This document shows, in pieces, positions 42,363 through 53,534 of a stretch of 64,000 nucleotides of DNA. The number at the start of each line of letters is the position of its first letter. The stretch's first letter is position 1. The notes beneath the pieces are model-generated. The model was not told the DNA's origin. It did no database searches and saw only the letters and a program-made list of their open reading frames with translations. This DNA is from Bombyx mori (lineage: Eukaryota; Arthropoda; Insecta; Lepidoptera; Bombycidae): contig NC_085120.1 in the NCBI RefSeq assembly GCF_030269925.1, forward strand, positions 9,947,501 through 10,011,500, in the 5' to 3' direction. A program made the translations under genes and the position numbers.

Positions 42363-44597
42363 CGTTACACCACCGATTCAGTCGGAATTGAAAAATAATA
42401 ATTTCAATCATAATTGTCGGATCCACAAAATTTTCCAATTCAAATACTTCGTCGTGGCAATTCTTAAATAGGTGCCGTCAATGTCAATGCATTTGACGCT
42501 AAGTGGCTGATGATATTTCTACTAATATACATCTAATCGGTCGAATGATTATATTAAAAAGTTTATCGTTATGGATTCTCGATCTTTCGAAACCATTTGG
42601 GTCGGTTAATATGAAAGAGTTCATATCTAATTTTGTTAGATGAGGATGTTTGAAGGTAGGTTTAGTATTTCAATAAATATAATATAAAAATAGTTTTCTT
42701 AGTTAAAAAGCATGAATATGATGGACTTATAATATTATGTTCTTTTTACTAATTTTTTGTCGACCAGAATAAAATAAACAGTCACATGAATTGTAGAACC
42801 ACAGACTGCTGCATGATGCAGATGAAAAAAATAACGAAAGATAATTTAATAACATCGTCTACAAACATCTTGTTCAATGAGCTAAGCACAACCAATTACA
42901 GTTTTCAAACCAAGTCACAAAAGATAACATAAGAAGGAGATAGGTTTCCACAGAAAAAAATTGCAGCAGATGATCACCAAATAATAATAAAACGAGACGA
43001 AAAAATAAATAAATACAACACAAACAGTAATGAAATTTTCAGAAAAACGTTTCGCATTATTTACAAATCAATTACCCGTTCCCGTATTTCGCGGTAAGCA
43101 CACGGTGCGCTAAGCCTTTCTCAATAAAACAAAGGAGAAACAATTGTGGGTACAGCCTCATGACCGAAAACACTTCAAAGCCCCCGGAGATGTCTCCGGG
43201 CGTCTCGTTTCCTTGAGAGCCGCTTTAAAAAATATAAAAAAGGCAAACAATAAACGCGGTTGACGGATAAAGCAATTCGCTTTGATCCGACTCGCAGCCC
43301 AAGTGTAATTGTCCTGATTACATTTGTCATCTCTTTGTAGTAGTACACGAGCAATTGTTGCGACAAGTAATGACGTTTATATGAATTTTTCCGTTTTCGG
43401 TGCTGCCATTAATTTGTTTTTTAACGGGGGTTGCACTGCTCTAGTTATATTATTTCACATATAACTGTTTTTGTTTTGGAAATAGACCTGTATTTTTTTC
43501 GTAATTTTGAAGAAGGATGCCTGCAACCTTGGTAAGGGGCTGAGATTATTTAGGTCGATATTTCGAGTGATAGTCAGGATCAATGTCATTTGGAGGGTGA
43601 AAACTTTTTAAAACGCAAGCCTAACCTCACGCGAAATATTGCTCTCATCTCTAGGCATGAGCTCCCAAAACCAGCCACGTCAATTTAACTTCAAGCAGAA
43701 GAGGCTATTGAGGTTGACAATAATTTCGTTCTCATGGATCCCTTGGGCGTCTGGGTCTGTGAAACGAGTCCTGTTCTCTCTCTTTTTATTTTATATGTTT
43801 CATAGAGAATCAGGAGTTATTCGAGATGACACTGTTTTATTCTTTTTACCATCACACCGCCACATCTATATTACTACGTTCATCTAGTGAGTTTCCGAAC
43901 TCTTTTTTTGGAATGTACCATCCAACTTTGAACTAAGCATCCATCGATATTTATCGACCGGTATACTATGTTCTTATGCACTAAAATTTCCTTATCAAAA
44001 TACTTGCGATATAACAAAACGCATTTAATTAATAAATAGCACGTGAAACATTTAGGATATCAGTATTTATAATCAGCAATAGAGATAACCCCTTCATTAC
44101 CATTAACTCAATATAACCACACAATAAGCTAAAATAATACAAGTCAATCAAGAATTTTAGCAAACAAAAAAAGGGAGTAAGCACCCGAAGCGCTTTATTA
44201 GCGAAACGTTTGTAAATAAACTTATACCGAAGATGCAATTTACATTGAATCAACAAATTATAGGTACGCACCGGGCGCCGGTACGGGCTCCGATCAACAG
44301 GTGTCCTTAATTTGATATACAAATAAACGTTAAAAGCTTACATTAAATGACGGTCATTAGGTGCGAATCCGGCGTACGTAGCGCGATGATACAAAACGTC
44401 GGATGCTATTTAGCGATTTGAAATCGTAATGTTGTTTTGGTGCTGTCAAGCCTTATTCTCTTTTTGTAGAATCAAATATCACTATTGTTATTTTTGCCTG
44501 GAATTCTGAATAGCTTATAGCTCAACTGATGTAAGGTAAGTTTCATGGTCCTGTAATCTTTGAGGCAAGCTGAACGAAGTATGAAAATTACAGTAAT
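42363..44597. other. Repeat-poor 2.2 kb, no gene recognised
   Basis: The longest stretch without a known repeat. Frames of 63-97 codons (43175, 43639, 44029) show no motif. It has a small hairpin CCCCCGGAGATGTCTCCGGG at 43182 and A-rich DNA at 42830-43030. It may be unique host DNA such as intron, but no exon signal stands out. Confidence 0.5.
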
Positions 44598-44940
44598 TTT
44601 TTTTTATTGCTTAAATTGGTGGACGAGCTTACAGCTCACCTGGTGTTAAGGGGTTACTGGAGCCCATGGAGATCTATGACTTAAATGCGCCACCCACCTT
44701 GAGAAATCAGTTCTAAGGTCTCACTATAGTTACTACCGCTACCCCGCCCTTCAAACCGGAACGCATTACTGCTTCACGTCAGAAATAGGCAAGGTGGTGG
44801 TACCTACCCGTGCGGACTCACAAAAGGTCCTACCACCAGTAATTATGCAAATTATAATTTTGCGGGTTTGATTTTTATTACACGATGTTATTCCTTCACC
44901 GTGGAAGTCAATCGTGAACATTTGTTGAGTACGTATTTCG
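44598..44940 (-). mobile_element. Bm1: Bm1 SINE lacking the tRNA head
   Basis: TTGCTTAAATTGGTGGACG, full middle, GGAAGTCAATCGTGAACATT and GTTGAGTACGTATTTCG. Confidence 0.92.
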
Positions 44941-45564
44941 CCAAAGTGATGCGTTTAGTTTGGAGTCTAAATCTCATCACCTCACGCCAACTCGATGCCC
45001 CACTGGCAAGTCTTAGAACCATAACCATTGTCCTCTGGGTAGGTTGGGGTATCTTCAAGTACCACATCCTTAATGATGTGGTTTGACAATAATATTATGT
45101 AGTTTAGGCGATACACACTTATAAATTCCTAAAAAGTGACCTTTGCAACTTTATTCTATGATACTTTGACTATATCTCAAGGTCAGTGACTACAGCAGCA
45201 ATAATCGCTTGATGACCAGTGGCAAATTCTTATACAGCAAGACAGAAGCAGCATTGTATGGTGAAATATATTAAACATCTGAATTTCAAGTGTTGTGGCA
45301 ACCCTACTGAAAGTAAATATTGTAAATAAAACACCACAACTCTATGGTCGCACTCTACAATCGCGTGTAATAAAGTCTCATAAATTTTAACAGTCAAAAT
45401 TAATGAACAATTTTCTTTCAACATTAATTAATGATTATTTAAATTACGTAGAATCAAATTGATATCTGGAATGCCGGTACGTGTTTCCGGAATATAGCTT
45501 CCGGCGTCTCTTGCAAGCCGTGTCTGCATTATAATGCTGGGAAACATACCATATCGATGTTAAA
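44941..45564. other. No gene recognised
   Basis: AT-rich. Contains CCGGTACGTGTTTCCGGAAT near 45475. No motif. Confidence 0.5.
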
Positions 45565-45655
45565 GTGCGGAAATTATATTCCATGTCTGCATTTGTTCTG
45601 TCTACATTGAAACCTCGAACCATACTCGAATATTATGTCTCCTATTCAATATCCT

Positions 45656-46200
45656 ACATAAGCCCACTTCTCCCTTATATTTACGTGAGCGATACTCTTT
45701 CATTCGTTCACCTGATGCTCCCTGCAGGTCCAACCAACGTTCTGTTTTGTTATTCCCTTCCCACAAAACCAATTTCTATTCTCACTCCTTTACTGTGCAC
45801 GCAGTCAGACTGTGGAATTCGTTGCCGGCTGACATCCGAGTTTGCAAGTCTGTTTCTGTTTTTAAATACAAGGTCAAACAATTTTATCTCTCATCAACCG
45901 AATGATCATGGTTTTATACTCTTCGCATATACGAGTGTTACTGTGTTACTTATAATATTTGCTATGTGTATGTGCTATAATTCTCATGTTGTAGTTGTTA
46001 TTTTAGTTATTTGTTATTTGTTCTACACACACTTATCACTTTTTATTATTATTCTCATTATCCTCTCGCAGGTCTGCTGGAAGAGATTTCTCAAAGAAAT
46101 AAGCAGTGCCTTTGTACATAATTTTCCTATTACTCTGTACTGTGTCTTGTTTTCTGTGTGTACATAAATAAATAAATAAAATAAATAAATAAATAAATAA
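45656..46200 (+). pseudogene. CR1/jockey-type LINE: RT C-terminus plus 3' UTR
   Basis: The reading frame 45656-45901 gives RSNQRSVLLFPSHKTNFYSH, SFTVHAVRLWNSLPADIR and FKYKVKQFYL, ending at a stop. The TxxxRLWNSLPADIR signature is the usual end of jockey/CR1-like reverse transcriptases. A 3' UTR follows, ending in (AAAT)n at 46167-46200. The longest open frame of the window (200 codons, 45565-46167) is in another phase of this same element and is not a gene. Confidence 0.75.
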
Positions 46201-46225
46201 CCTTTGTCTATATTGAGAGTTGAGA

Positions 46226-46368
46226 CCTGTAACTATATTGAGACCTTACAACTTATATCTCTAGGTGGATGGCGCATTTACGTTGTAGATGTCTATGGGC
46301 TCCAGTAACCACTTAACACCAGGTGGGCTGTGAGCTCGTCCACCCACCTAAGCAATAAAAAAAATCAT
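46226..46368 (+). mobile_element. Bm1: Bm1 SINE, 3' third
   Basis: ACTATATTGAGACCTTACAAC to CTAAGCAATAAAAAAAATC. Lies directly after the LINE tail. Confidence 0.9.
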
Positions 46369-46409
46369 TAAAAGGAAATGGAGGTAGTCAGATATATCAA
46401 GGATCTGTT

Positions 46410-46732
46410 AAAGTGAAACTTCTTTAGGTGCGTTGAGAGTAAATTTAACTCGCGACAGATTAGTTACGGCTAGAGAAAAAAGATACAATTCAGGACAAGC
46501 GAGAGTGAGAAAATAGACAGAACGTCTCGCGAACCATTCGACCGTGGAGAGAAGGAAAAGGCAAAGCGACCTGAGTAGTTTCTCTTGTACATCACACAAT
46601 CTCTTACGCATTCCCTATTACAAAAGAAAATTGATTTAAGGTTGAAAAATGAAGAAAACCACAATACTACACACCGCAAAAGAAGTTTCACTTCTTACAC
46701 ATGCACCAAGTTTTATGCGCTCCATTTTTTTT
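46410..46732. mobile_element. F-family element, copy 3
   Basis: Left end AAAGTGAAACTTC then TTTAGGTGCG. The right end GAAGTTTCACTTC is the exact inverse of GAAGTGAAACTTC, then a weak outer hairpin and a T-run. Overlapping minus frames (46408-46691) are chance frames across a purine-rich interior. Confidence 0.65.
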
Positions 46733-47055
46733 AATACGTCACTCAAATGTACCTGAACGAAGCCCGAATATGTTAATAATATATTCCTAAATATAAAATG
46801 TCTGCATAATAAATCGATAATACTGATAAATGAAAATTCCTTTTTAACAGTATCAGTTGCGCTGTACAATGGTATATAATGAAAGTCAAAGTTTTATTAT
46901 TCTTATCGTATTGTAATGCGTACTGTGATAACAATCAATCAATTAATTTTACCTATCAGAAGAAGATCGAAAGTTTCGATTGGAAGGCTGGTATTGATTT
47001 TTGCAATATAATTGAAGCTTCACTCTCGTATCTCAAGGCATTCACGTCATGTTTT
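46733..47055. other. No gene supported
   Basis: The 66-codon frame at 46879-47079 starts with a hydrophobic segment, MKVKVLLFLSYCNAYC. It ends inside a T-run next to Bm1 and has no homologue I recognise. Confidence 0.45.
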
Positions 47056-47308
47056 TTTGTTGTTTTTTTTATTGCTTAAATGGAAGCGCGAGCTCTTGGC
47101 CCACTTGGTGTTAAGTGGTTGCTGGAACCTATGGATATCAACAATGCAAATGCCACCGTCCATCTTAAAACACGAGTTCTAAGTCTCAGTATAGTTCAAC
47201 GGCTGCCCACTCTTCAAGCCGAAAGGCATTACTGCTTCACGGCAGAGATAAGCAGAGTGATGGTACTTTTTTTTCCGTGCGGACTTACAACAAGCCCTAC
47301 CAATAAAG
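47056..47308 (-). mobile_element. Bm1: Bm1 SINE, decayed
   Basis: TTGCTTAAATGGAAGCGCG, CCCACTTGGTGTTAAGTGG and GCGGACTTACAACAAGCCC. The 134-codon frame at 47080-47484 is antisense Bm1 plus flank. Confidence 0.82.
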
Positions 47309-48407
47309 TCATGTCATGTTCTGATTTCGAAGGTGAGCCAAAGAGAAAAATCTTGTTTTCTCTAAACAGTGACCACTTTAATTGCGAAATATCGATAATC
47401 GATAATCGAGACGCGTTTCTCAGCTCTAGAATCGATGTATCGTTCACAGCGTTGTTCGAAGATGTTGTATCCTTAGGGCTTTAATTACGTTCTACAAAAG
47501 TATACAGAAACCAATTCAATTCAGATAAACAATGTTATTACATGTTCTATTTATGTAATAATTTTCTTAGCTCCGAAAATGCTCTCAAAACTTAAATCAT
47601 AATACTCGGAAACAACGAAACCCCCCACACCCGGCGAGCTTACAATAGCAGGGCCTTTTAGATGAGGAGAAAAATTATCTTACGAACAATTTAAGATGAT
47701 AAAGAGGGGACGAAATTAACAAAGTTTAATGAAAGAATTCGAGGATCGATTCACCCAATACGGACAGGTGTGAAAAGGGAAATGAATATAATGCTGCTCT
47801 GAAAGAGGCCCTTAGTGATGCTCTCAAAATGTACCAGTGAAAACTGAGAATTTTAATATCATTTGGCTTTGGGATTACGATAAAGAGAAGATCTTCTAAC
47901 AAGCTGCATGCTGTAATTGCTCAGTAGACCAACGCTCTAATGTTCACCCATCGAAGCGATAAAAAAAAGGTAATTTTTATTTGACCGGTATGTTTCATTT
48001 ACAATTTTTTAGCACGACTTATATATATGACTTATATATATATATATGGATACTGATACTAACTTTGGTAATGTTACTATTGGATTAATTGGTCTCCCGA
48101 ATCTCAATTTGTAATTGTAATTATTATTTTTTATCTTATAACTCGTTCTGTTTTGAAACTCTTTCCTAACGTGCGTCACATTAGCTCGTATTAAATTCAC
48201 GTCGACTTACTATACGTACACGTGCGAATCACTGTGAAAATCGCTTAGACACAGACTTGGTTAATGTTAGAGTAATAAGTTCTTAGGTTTACGTCATTGT
48301 TATGTAACCTGACGCGATAACAGCGTGATAAAGTGCGATCTGATGAAGTCGTCAAGAAATTACAACGACTTCGAAGTGAAACGGAAGTTTGTAAGCCGAT
48401 TTTTTTA
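47309..48407. other. No gene recognised; (TA)n at 48018-48047
   Basis: Holds a small inverted ATCGATAATCGATAATCGA motif at 47390 and a TA microsatellite. No motif-bearing frame. Confidence 0.5.
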
Positions 48408-48445
48408 GTTTTTCGTTAATATTCTGTAAATTCGGGTCTATTTTT

Positions 48446-48820
48446 GGAACGGAGTTCCTTATGGAATGATGCGGAGGGGTACTCTAACCGCGAAAAAACG
48501 TCCGTAACGTAAGATTTTTATTAGTAATGCACACAGTGTATGACTTAACTTTGTAATAATATACAAAAAATAACATATTTTTTATCATTCATTGACCACG
48601 ATCTCAGAGCGGTCGTTTGCGCAATACACTAACTCTTATGCAAACAACCGTGAATGAAGTGTACCACAATAAGTTCGCACGTTACCGAGCGACCGTGGGT
48701 TGTTGCGAAACCTCCAGTTTTATTTTCTTAATACCTCGAATAGAACTTTAAATTAATATTTTTATAATAAGGAACTTCGGTCCTATCCGGTGTCCCAGGA
48801 CACCACACATCTTTTTTTTC
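48446..48820 (-). mobile_element. E-family element, copy 3
   Basis: On the minus strand it has an A-run, a hairpin GTGTCCTGGGACAC (perfect 6-bp arms), GGACCGAAGTTCC, TTCTATTCGAGGTATT on the left and GGAACTCCGTTCC at the right end. The middle (48575-48720) differs from copies 1 and 2, with GGTCGTTTGCGCAATAC. No coding. Confidence 0.7.
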
Positions 48821-48997
48821 TACGTAAGCTGATAGCCTTGAGAGGCTATGGCAGCGTAACCTAACAAGTAGGTGAGCTCACGGGGCTCAAACCTGACGAT
48901 ATTGCTAGCACTGACAGCAAGAACAGTGCTTCGCAGAATCTACCACCGGATCGGAAACGCGACCCACTGAGAAAATCCGGCGAGAAAGTCAGTGGTC
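48821..48997 (-). repeat. R-family copy
   Basis: CTACGTAAGCTGATAGCC, GAGCTCACGGGGCTCAAACC, CTACCACCGGATCGGAAACG and AAAATCCGGCGAGAAAGTC. Ends at the right direct repeat. Confidence 0.78.
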
Positions 48998-49034
48998 GTT
49001 TTTCGTTAATATTCTGTAAATTCACGTCGAGGAC

Positions 49035-49185
49035 TCTATCTGTATTCTTCAGAATAAGACGCCAGGTGCGTTTGCAGCGAGCGATGCGATTTTGTCGGTG
49101 TTCGAATCCATCAGGCAGATACCAATCTTACCGAGGAAATACGTACTTAACAAATGTTCACGAATTGATGTAATAATCATCGTGT
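49035..49185 (+). mobile_element. Bm1 5' half, diverged
   Basis: AATAAGACGCCAGGTGCGTT, B box GGTGTTCGAATCC, AAATACGTACTTAACAAATG. 3' half absent. Confidence 0.65.
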
Positions 49186-49704
49186 CGCTACAGCAGGGTT
49201 GCCTGTATATTAAGATAGCAAAAACAATTCACGTGCATAGGTCGCCCAGTAGTGCAATAGTATCTTTAAAATTGTTGTTTCATAGTATCTTTAAAATTTT
49301 TGTTTCCTCATTTCAAAAGGGATTTAAGAAAAAAAAACTTCAAAAATAAATCAAAATTAAGTTTTCAGGATAATTTTCTAACAACAAAGCAGCGTATCGC
49401 ACGAAATGAGTTTCTGAATGCAATTGGTGTTAGCTATAAGGATAAGAGATACGGTCTTGGTGTGAAGATATAGCGGGAATGTATATCGGCGTTGGAAGAC
49501 GATCCCTTTGTGCGTTGATGTTGATTTTTTCGATCGTCACGTCATACGCGATCGCACCACTGCCCAGTAAGTTTTTATTAACCTATCCTCAAGAAGAAAA
49601 GATCCAAAGCGAAGCTTTACCAAGTGAAGCGATACCACTATATTAGATAAGGCCATTCTGCGTATTTAAATCAAAACTTGAATTATTATTTACGTAAAAC
49701 CATG
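49186..49704. other. No gene recognised
   Basis: Contains a short direct repeat of AGTATCTTTAAAATT (49259, 49284). Confidence 0.45.
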
Positions 49705-49815
49705 ACCAGCTCAAGGTCTAGTTGGTGTGAAGTGGTAACCAGGGGACATCGATATCATAATCCCGGCATCCACTTTATTCGATGCTTTGCGGTACAAATA
49801 GGCAGAATCGCTGAC
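49705..49815 (-). mobile_element. Bm1 tail, decayed
   Basis: AGTTGGTGTGAAGTGGTAACC and ACAAATAGGCAGAATCG in Bm1 order. Weak. Confidence 0.45.
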
Positions 49816-49934
49816 TTAAATAGTGCTGCTGCCCATCCTCGGATGAAACTTTTAGAGGCTTTTAATGACTTTCAAAAGTTACTACTTTTTTCCTACCTAG
49901 TCGTTGGTAGTTTAAGGTGCTATTCCGATTTCGC

Positions 49935-50072
49935 GCGTACTGGTAAGTGAGCTCACGGGCTCTAACTTAAAGAATTTCTAACACTAGCCCTAGCAAGAGC
50001 AATGCTTCGCTGAATCTAGTACCGGATCGAAATTGCGACCCACTGAGAAGATCCGGCGAGAAACTCAGTTGA
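49935..50072 (-). repeat. R-family copy
   Basis: GTGAGCTCACGGGCTCTAAC, CCTAGCAAGAGCAATGCTTC and GATCCGGCGAGAAACTCAGT. Confidence 0.75.
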
Positions 50073-51686
50073 TAATAAGTGACGTTGTGCTATTATATGC
50101 CAACAGCTGTTTTGTTGTTATTGTTATTATTTATTTTACTTAAAATATTTTGTACACACAGCCATTAGAAGAAACACGACAATAAGGAAACGAAGTACAA
50201 GAGCACTACTTATCTCATGTTGAAATCCCTTCCAGTAAGCCCGCAGAAGGAGAGAAAATTAGGAACACGAACCTAGTGCATACAGGAAACATTACAAATA
50301 ATAATATATACATATTACAAGATACAAAATATGTATATACAATATATATATTACAATTGTTTGAAATCTAAGCTTTTTGTATGATTATAAGCCGGCCAAG
50401 TAATGAATGCTAGCGGTAATGAAGAAATTTAGTAATCAATCTAGCTTCAACGACCTCGTCGCTGCCCGCTCCGCTCGTCACAAGCACCGCAACCGAACCT
50501 CTTTGTGTACCGCGATCTACTAACAGCTAACAGACGCGTTAAGCTTCAGTGTTATTAAGTTTAAAACTGGCTCTTGTCCGTGTTATTATGCCTGCCCCGT
50601 TACTGCGATAGGAGCCGTGATGAAATTCGTTGCATAGTAATTAGGTTTTATAATGTCGTAAGTGCCTTTTTCGCTGACGTTCAAAATTGTGCTCCAAATA
50701 TAGTTGGTTAAGATATTGTGTAAGAGATTCGAAGGAGCGTTTCTCATTTAAACTAATTTGTTATTATAAAATTATGTTACGACTTATCGTATTTTGTGAC
50801 ATTCTAAATTGTTTGTTTGACTAACAGTGAAACAGAGGGGACGGGGAAAACTGAGCCCACATTGAGGTCTAGGAAGAGAAACGAAGCGGAAACAAGATAA
50901 AATCAATACATTTATTCTCAAGTTTCTTTCCTTAAATGAATATGTGAGCTTTTTTTTATGTAAAATACACGCGAAATTTAAACGGAGAGCACAAGATTTT
51001 GGCCCATAAAATTAACTGTCGTTTGATGTATGTATTGATTATTGAGAGATAAAGAAACGATTAACATAATGAGATGAGAGAATCGAAAGTGGTTCATTCA
51101 GTTGTTCAGGATTAATCTAGATAGATTTTGACAATAATTGATTGAATATTTTGATAATACTTTCGAAGAATAGAAATCTCTAAAAACGTTTACTGTTCAT
51201 TAAATAGAGCATTTACAAAATCGATATAATAATAATAAATTATTTTATTGTAAACGAAAAACAATATTAATATGCTGAGAAATATCCTTTGAGAATCCGT
51301 AAACCGCATCCCGAGGTCGTTGACCCTGTGCACCGGCTGAATTGTATTTGTGTTACATTGCGTGCAATGCGAATGATAGTGAATTATTTTTATCGAACAC
51401 AGACTCAAATCCCCGATCTCTTATCTTAAATACTTTTACACAAAGTCTTAGTTTAAAACTTGTATCAAAGGGGAAAAACAAAGTCATTTTTGTTTTGATT
51501 ATACGCTGCTCAACATACTTTTTTATCTCAACACATTGACTATTTTAGAAATTTATTAAGTTAAGATTAAGTTAAGATAGTTTGTTGATAAAGAAAACTT
51601 GTCTGGACTGACAACTGACTGTGTTGACTTCTGACACCAAAACTTCCAAATCCAAAAATGAACCCGGGAATTTTTTTATTTATGTA
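50073..51686. other. 1.6 kb, repeat-poor; possible RT scrap
   Basis: Mostly AT-rich. A minus-strand frame (51190-51408) holds VHRVNDLGMRFTDSQRIFLS, which recalls the DLGV-F-D-L-F-H region of jockey/CR1 reverse transcriptases. With only ~20 residues this is tentative. A GC patch at 50455-50500 has no assignment. Confidence 0.4.
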
Positions 51687-52342
51687 CAGTCAAACCTGGA
51701 TAAGCGAGAGTTCAAGGGAGCACAATCTTATTCTCCCTTATAGAGGTTTCTCACTAACCCGAGTTTCTCCTTAATGCACCCTCTGAACTTCATTTCGCGA
51801 TTTTCCGGATTCAAACGCATTAACTATTTTAAGTTTATCACTTAATGACAGTACTTTAATTTTCCGTTTTGACATGATGCAGAACAGAACTTTCCTTCGC
51901 AATTGATTAACGATAAACTGAGTAAGTTCGACAAACAGGACGGTACACAAGCACACGTGTCCATTCGAAAAGCATACGATATTTAGTTCCACGAAATAGA
52001 ATATTCAATATTGTCGAGAAAACAATACAAAAAAAATGGTAGGAAGTTCCACGAAAGTTAAGAATGAGTCATAAAATAGCAGATGTTCAATTTGTAATTT
52101 GTTTTTTCATATGTTCCTCCTAAATAATATAAATAAATAAAGCTCGACTGTCGCTTATAGAGGTATAGTTAAGTAGCTGTCTCACTTATGGAGGTCCATG
52201 AGGGAAAAACGACTCTCTCTTACAGAGGTTTCTGTTTCTCGCTAATAGAGGTTTTGGGAGCTTAAAATGACGGGTCCTGGCTATTACTCTCACTTATAGA
52301 GTTTTCTCACTTATCCAGTTCTCACTTACCCAAGTTTGACTG
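51687..52342 (-). mobile_element. Tigger/pogo-type DNA transposon, internally deleted
   Basis: Terminal inverted repeats CAGTCAAACCTGGATAAGCG (left) and its inverse ending AAGTTTGACTG (right), bordered by TA on both sides (51685-51686, 52343-52344). This is the TA target rule of Tc1/mariner/pogo elements. At 656 bp it keeps only the N-terminal coding scrap and many CTTATAGAGGTTTCT-like motifs near both ends. Confidence 0.82.
51771..51875 (-). pseudogene. Tigger-like transposase, N-terminal scrap
   Basis: From the Met at 51875 the frame reads MSKRKIKVLSLSDKLKIVNA and then FESGKSRNEVQRVH before a stop at 51771. This is the start of the CENP-B/pogo-type helix-turn-helix DNA-binding domain. The remainder of that domain and the DDE catalytic domain are gone; sequence passes straight into the terminal repeat. 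The 39 codons upstream in the same frame are unrelated. Confidence 0.72.
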
Positions 52343-52590
52343 TAATTACTGGTGGTAGGACCTCTTGTGAGTCCGCATGGGTGGGTGCTACCACCCTGCC
52401 CATTTTGGCCGCGAAGGAGTAATGCGTTTCGGTTTGAAGGGTGGGGCAGCCGTTGTAACTATACTTGAGACCTTAGAACTTATATCTCAAGGTGGATGGC
52501 GCATTTACTTTGTAGATGTCTATGGGATTCAGTAAGCACTTAACACCAGGTGGGCTGTGAGCTCGTCCCCCATCTAAGCACCATAAAAAA
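52343..52590 (+). mobile_element. Bm1: Bm1 SINE adjoining Tigger
   Basis: TAATTACTGGTGGTAGGACC, directly at the Tigger TA, through to CTAAGCACCATAAAAAAAAC. Normal Bm1 has GCGTAATTACTGG here, so the TA at the junction is a natural Bm1 TA. Confidence 0.9.
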
Positions 52591-52760
52591 AACATGCTTG
52601 AGATCAGAGCTGAGCCGACGGCAAGGTGGCATCAGTGTGGTGTGACTTTGAGACGGCTGAGCATACGTTCGCGGCTTACCATAGGTGGGAGGCTGTTTCC
52701 TCGTTTATAGACGCTGAGATGTTCGATTCCTGTGAGTACATCATCTTGTAGAAGTAGGCC
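52591..52760 (+). pseudogene. R1-type LINE C-terminal scrap
   Basis: In two frames offset by one base, ARWHQCG is followed by CDFETAEHTFAAYHRWE. A CCHC-like C...C...ETAEH segment is typical near the C-terminus of R1/TRAS-group LINE proteins. One frameshift between the two C residues and later stops make it dead. Confidence 0.5.
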
Positions 52761-53534
52761 AGGGGACGTAAAAGAGAGAGAACTGTTATCCATCTGGACC
52801 AGTTTGCCGCCGTGGAGTCGGTGGCTGAGGTAGGGATCTCACCCAAATCTTTGCCCTCACATGTTCAGTCATTGCCTCTTGTACCCAAAAATTACACAAT
52901 TAGATTTAAAAGTATATAAATTTTCATATTTCTTAAGAGAACGAAAAGTTAAAAAGAAAACATAAAACTCGGCTTAAAGGTCTCGTTAGCAGAACGTGAA
53001 ATCTCTAAAAAAATAATAATTCGTTGTTAACTGTCAACTCTCAAAAACAGTTGTCAAAATTCAAATGATTTTCCGTTAATGCAGTAACAATAAAGAATCC
53101 TGTGCCATAAATCTGACAGTTACCGATATGCTTGAAACATTTTTGGAATCACGTTTTTTAAGAAGAATGCAGGAAGTTTCTAGTTTTATGCTGATATCTC
53201 TTTAATAAATTGACAATGCCAACCGACGTATTTTATCGCTGTGAAAGTTCATATTTGTATTTTGATCAACGGCGAACAATGTTGAATGCATAATTAATTA
53301 TGATAAACACAAAAAAAAAACGACATTATGTAATCCTAACTATACATTTATTGGGCTAGGTCGAACACCTTTCGAATTCTTTTTTGGTTTGATTTAACTT
53401 TTAGTTGGTTTTTATTGGTAACCAGTGAACGAGCGTGGATAATAATGTAAATGATGTCTTACGTCAAGCTGGATAAGGTCGAAGTTTGAATTATATTGTA
53501 GACTGTTCTATTCTTTGAACCGCAATATATAAAA
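52761..53534. other. No gene recognised
   Basis: AT-rich DNA without a known repeat. Confidence 0.5.

Larger units (their letters stand above)
48408..49023. repeat. 26-bp direct repeats around a compound insertion
   Basis: The 26 bases at 48408-48433 are repeated exactly at 48998-49023 (start GTTTTTCGTTAATATTC, end CTGTAAATTC). Between them lie E copy 3 and an R copy. A long target duplication of the R insertion, with E later landing in its A-rich tail, fits. Confidence 0.75.

Noticed and set aside
45565..46167. 200-residue membrane-like protein
   Set aside because: Lies over the end and 3' UTR of a jockey/CR1 LINE in another phase; hydrophobicity comes from T-rich DNA.
46167..46200. Independent (AAAT)n microsatellite
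   Set aside because: It is the 3' tail of the LINE just upstream.
46879..47079. Small secreted protein (hydrophobic N-terminus)
   Set aside because: Ends in a T-run beside Bm1, with no supporting signals or homologue.
47080..47484. 134-codon frame
   Set aside because: First half is antisense Bm1; second half has no motif.
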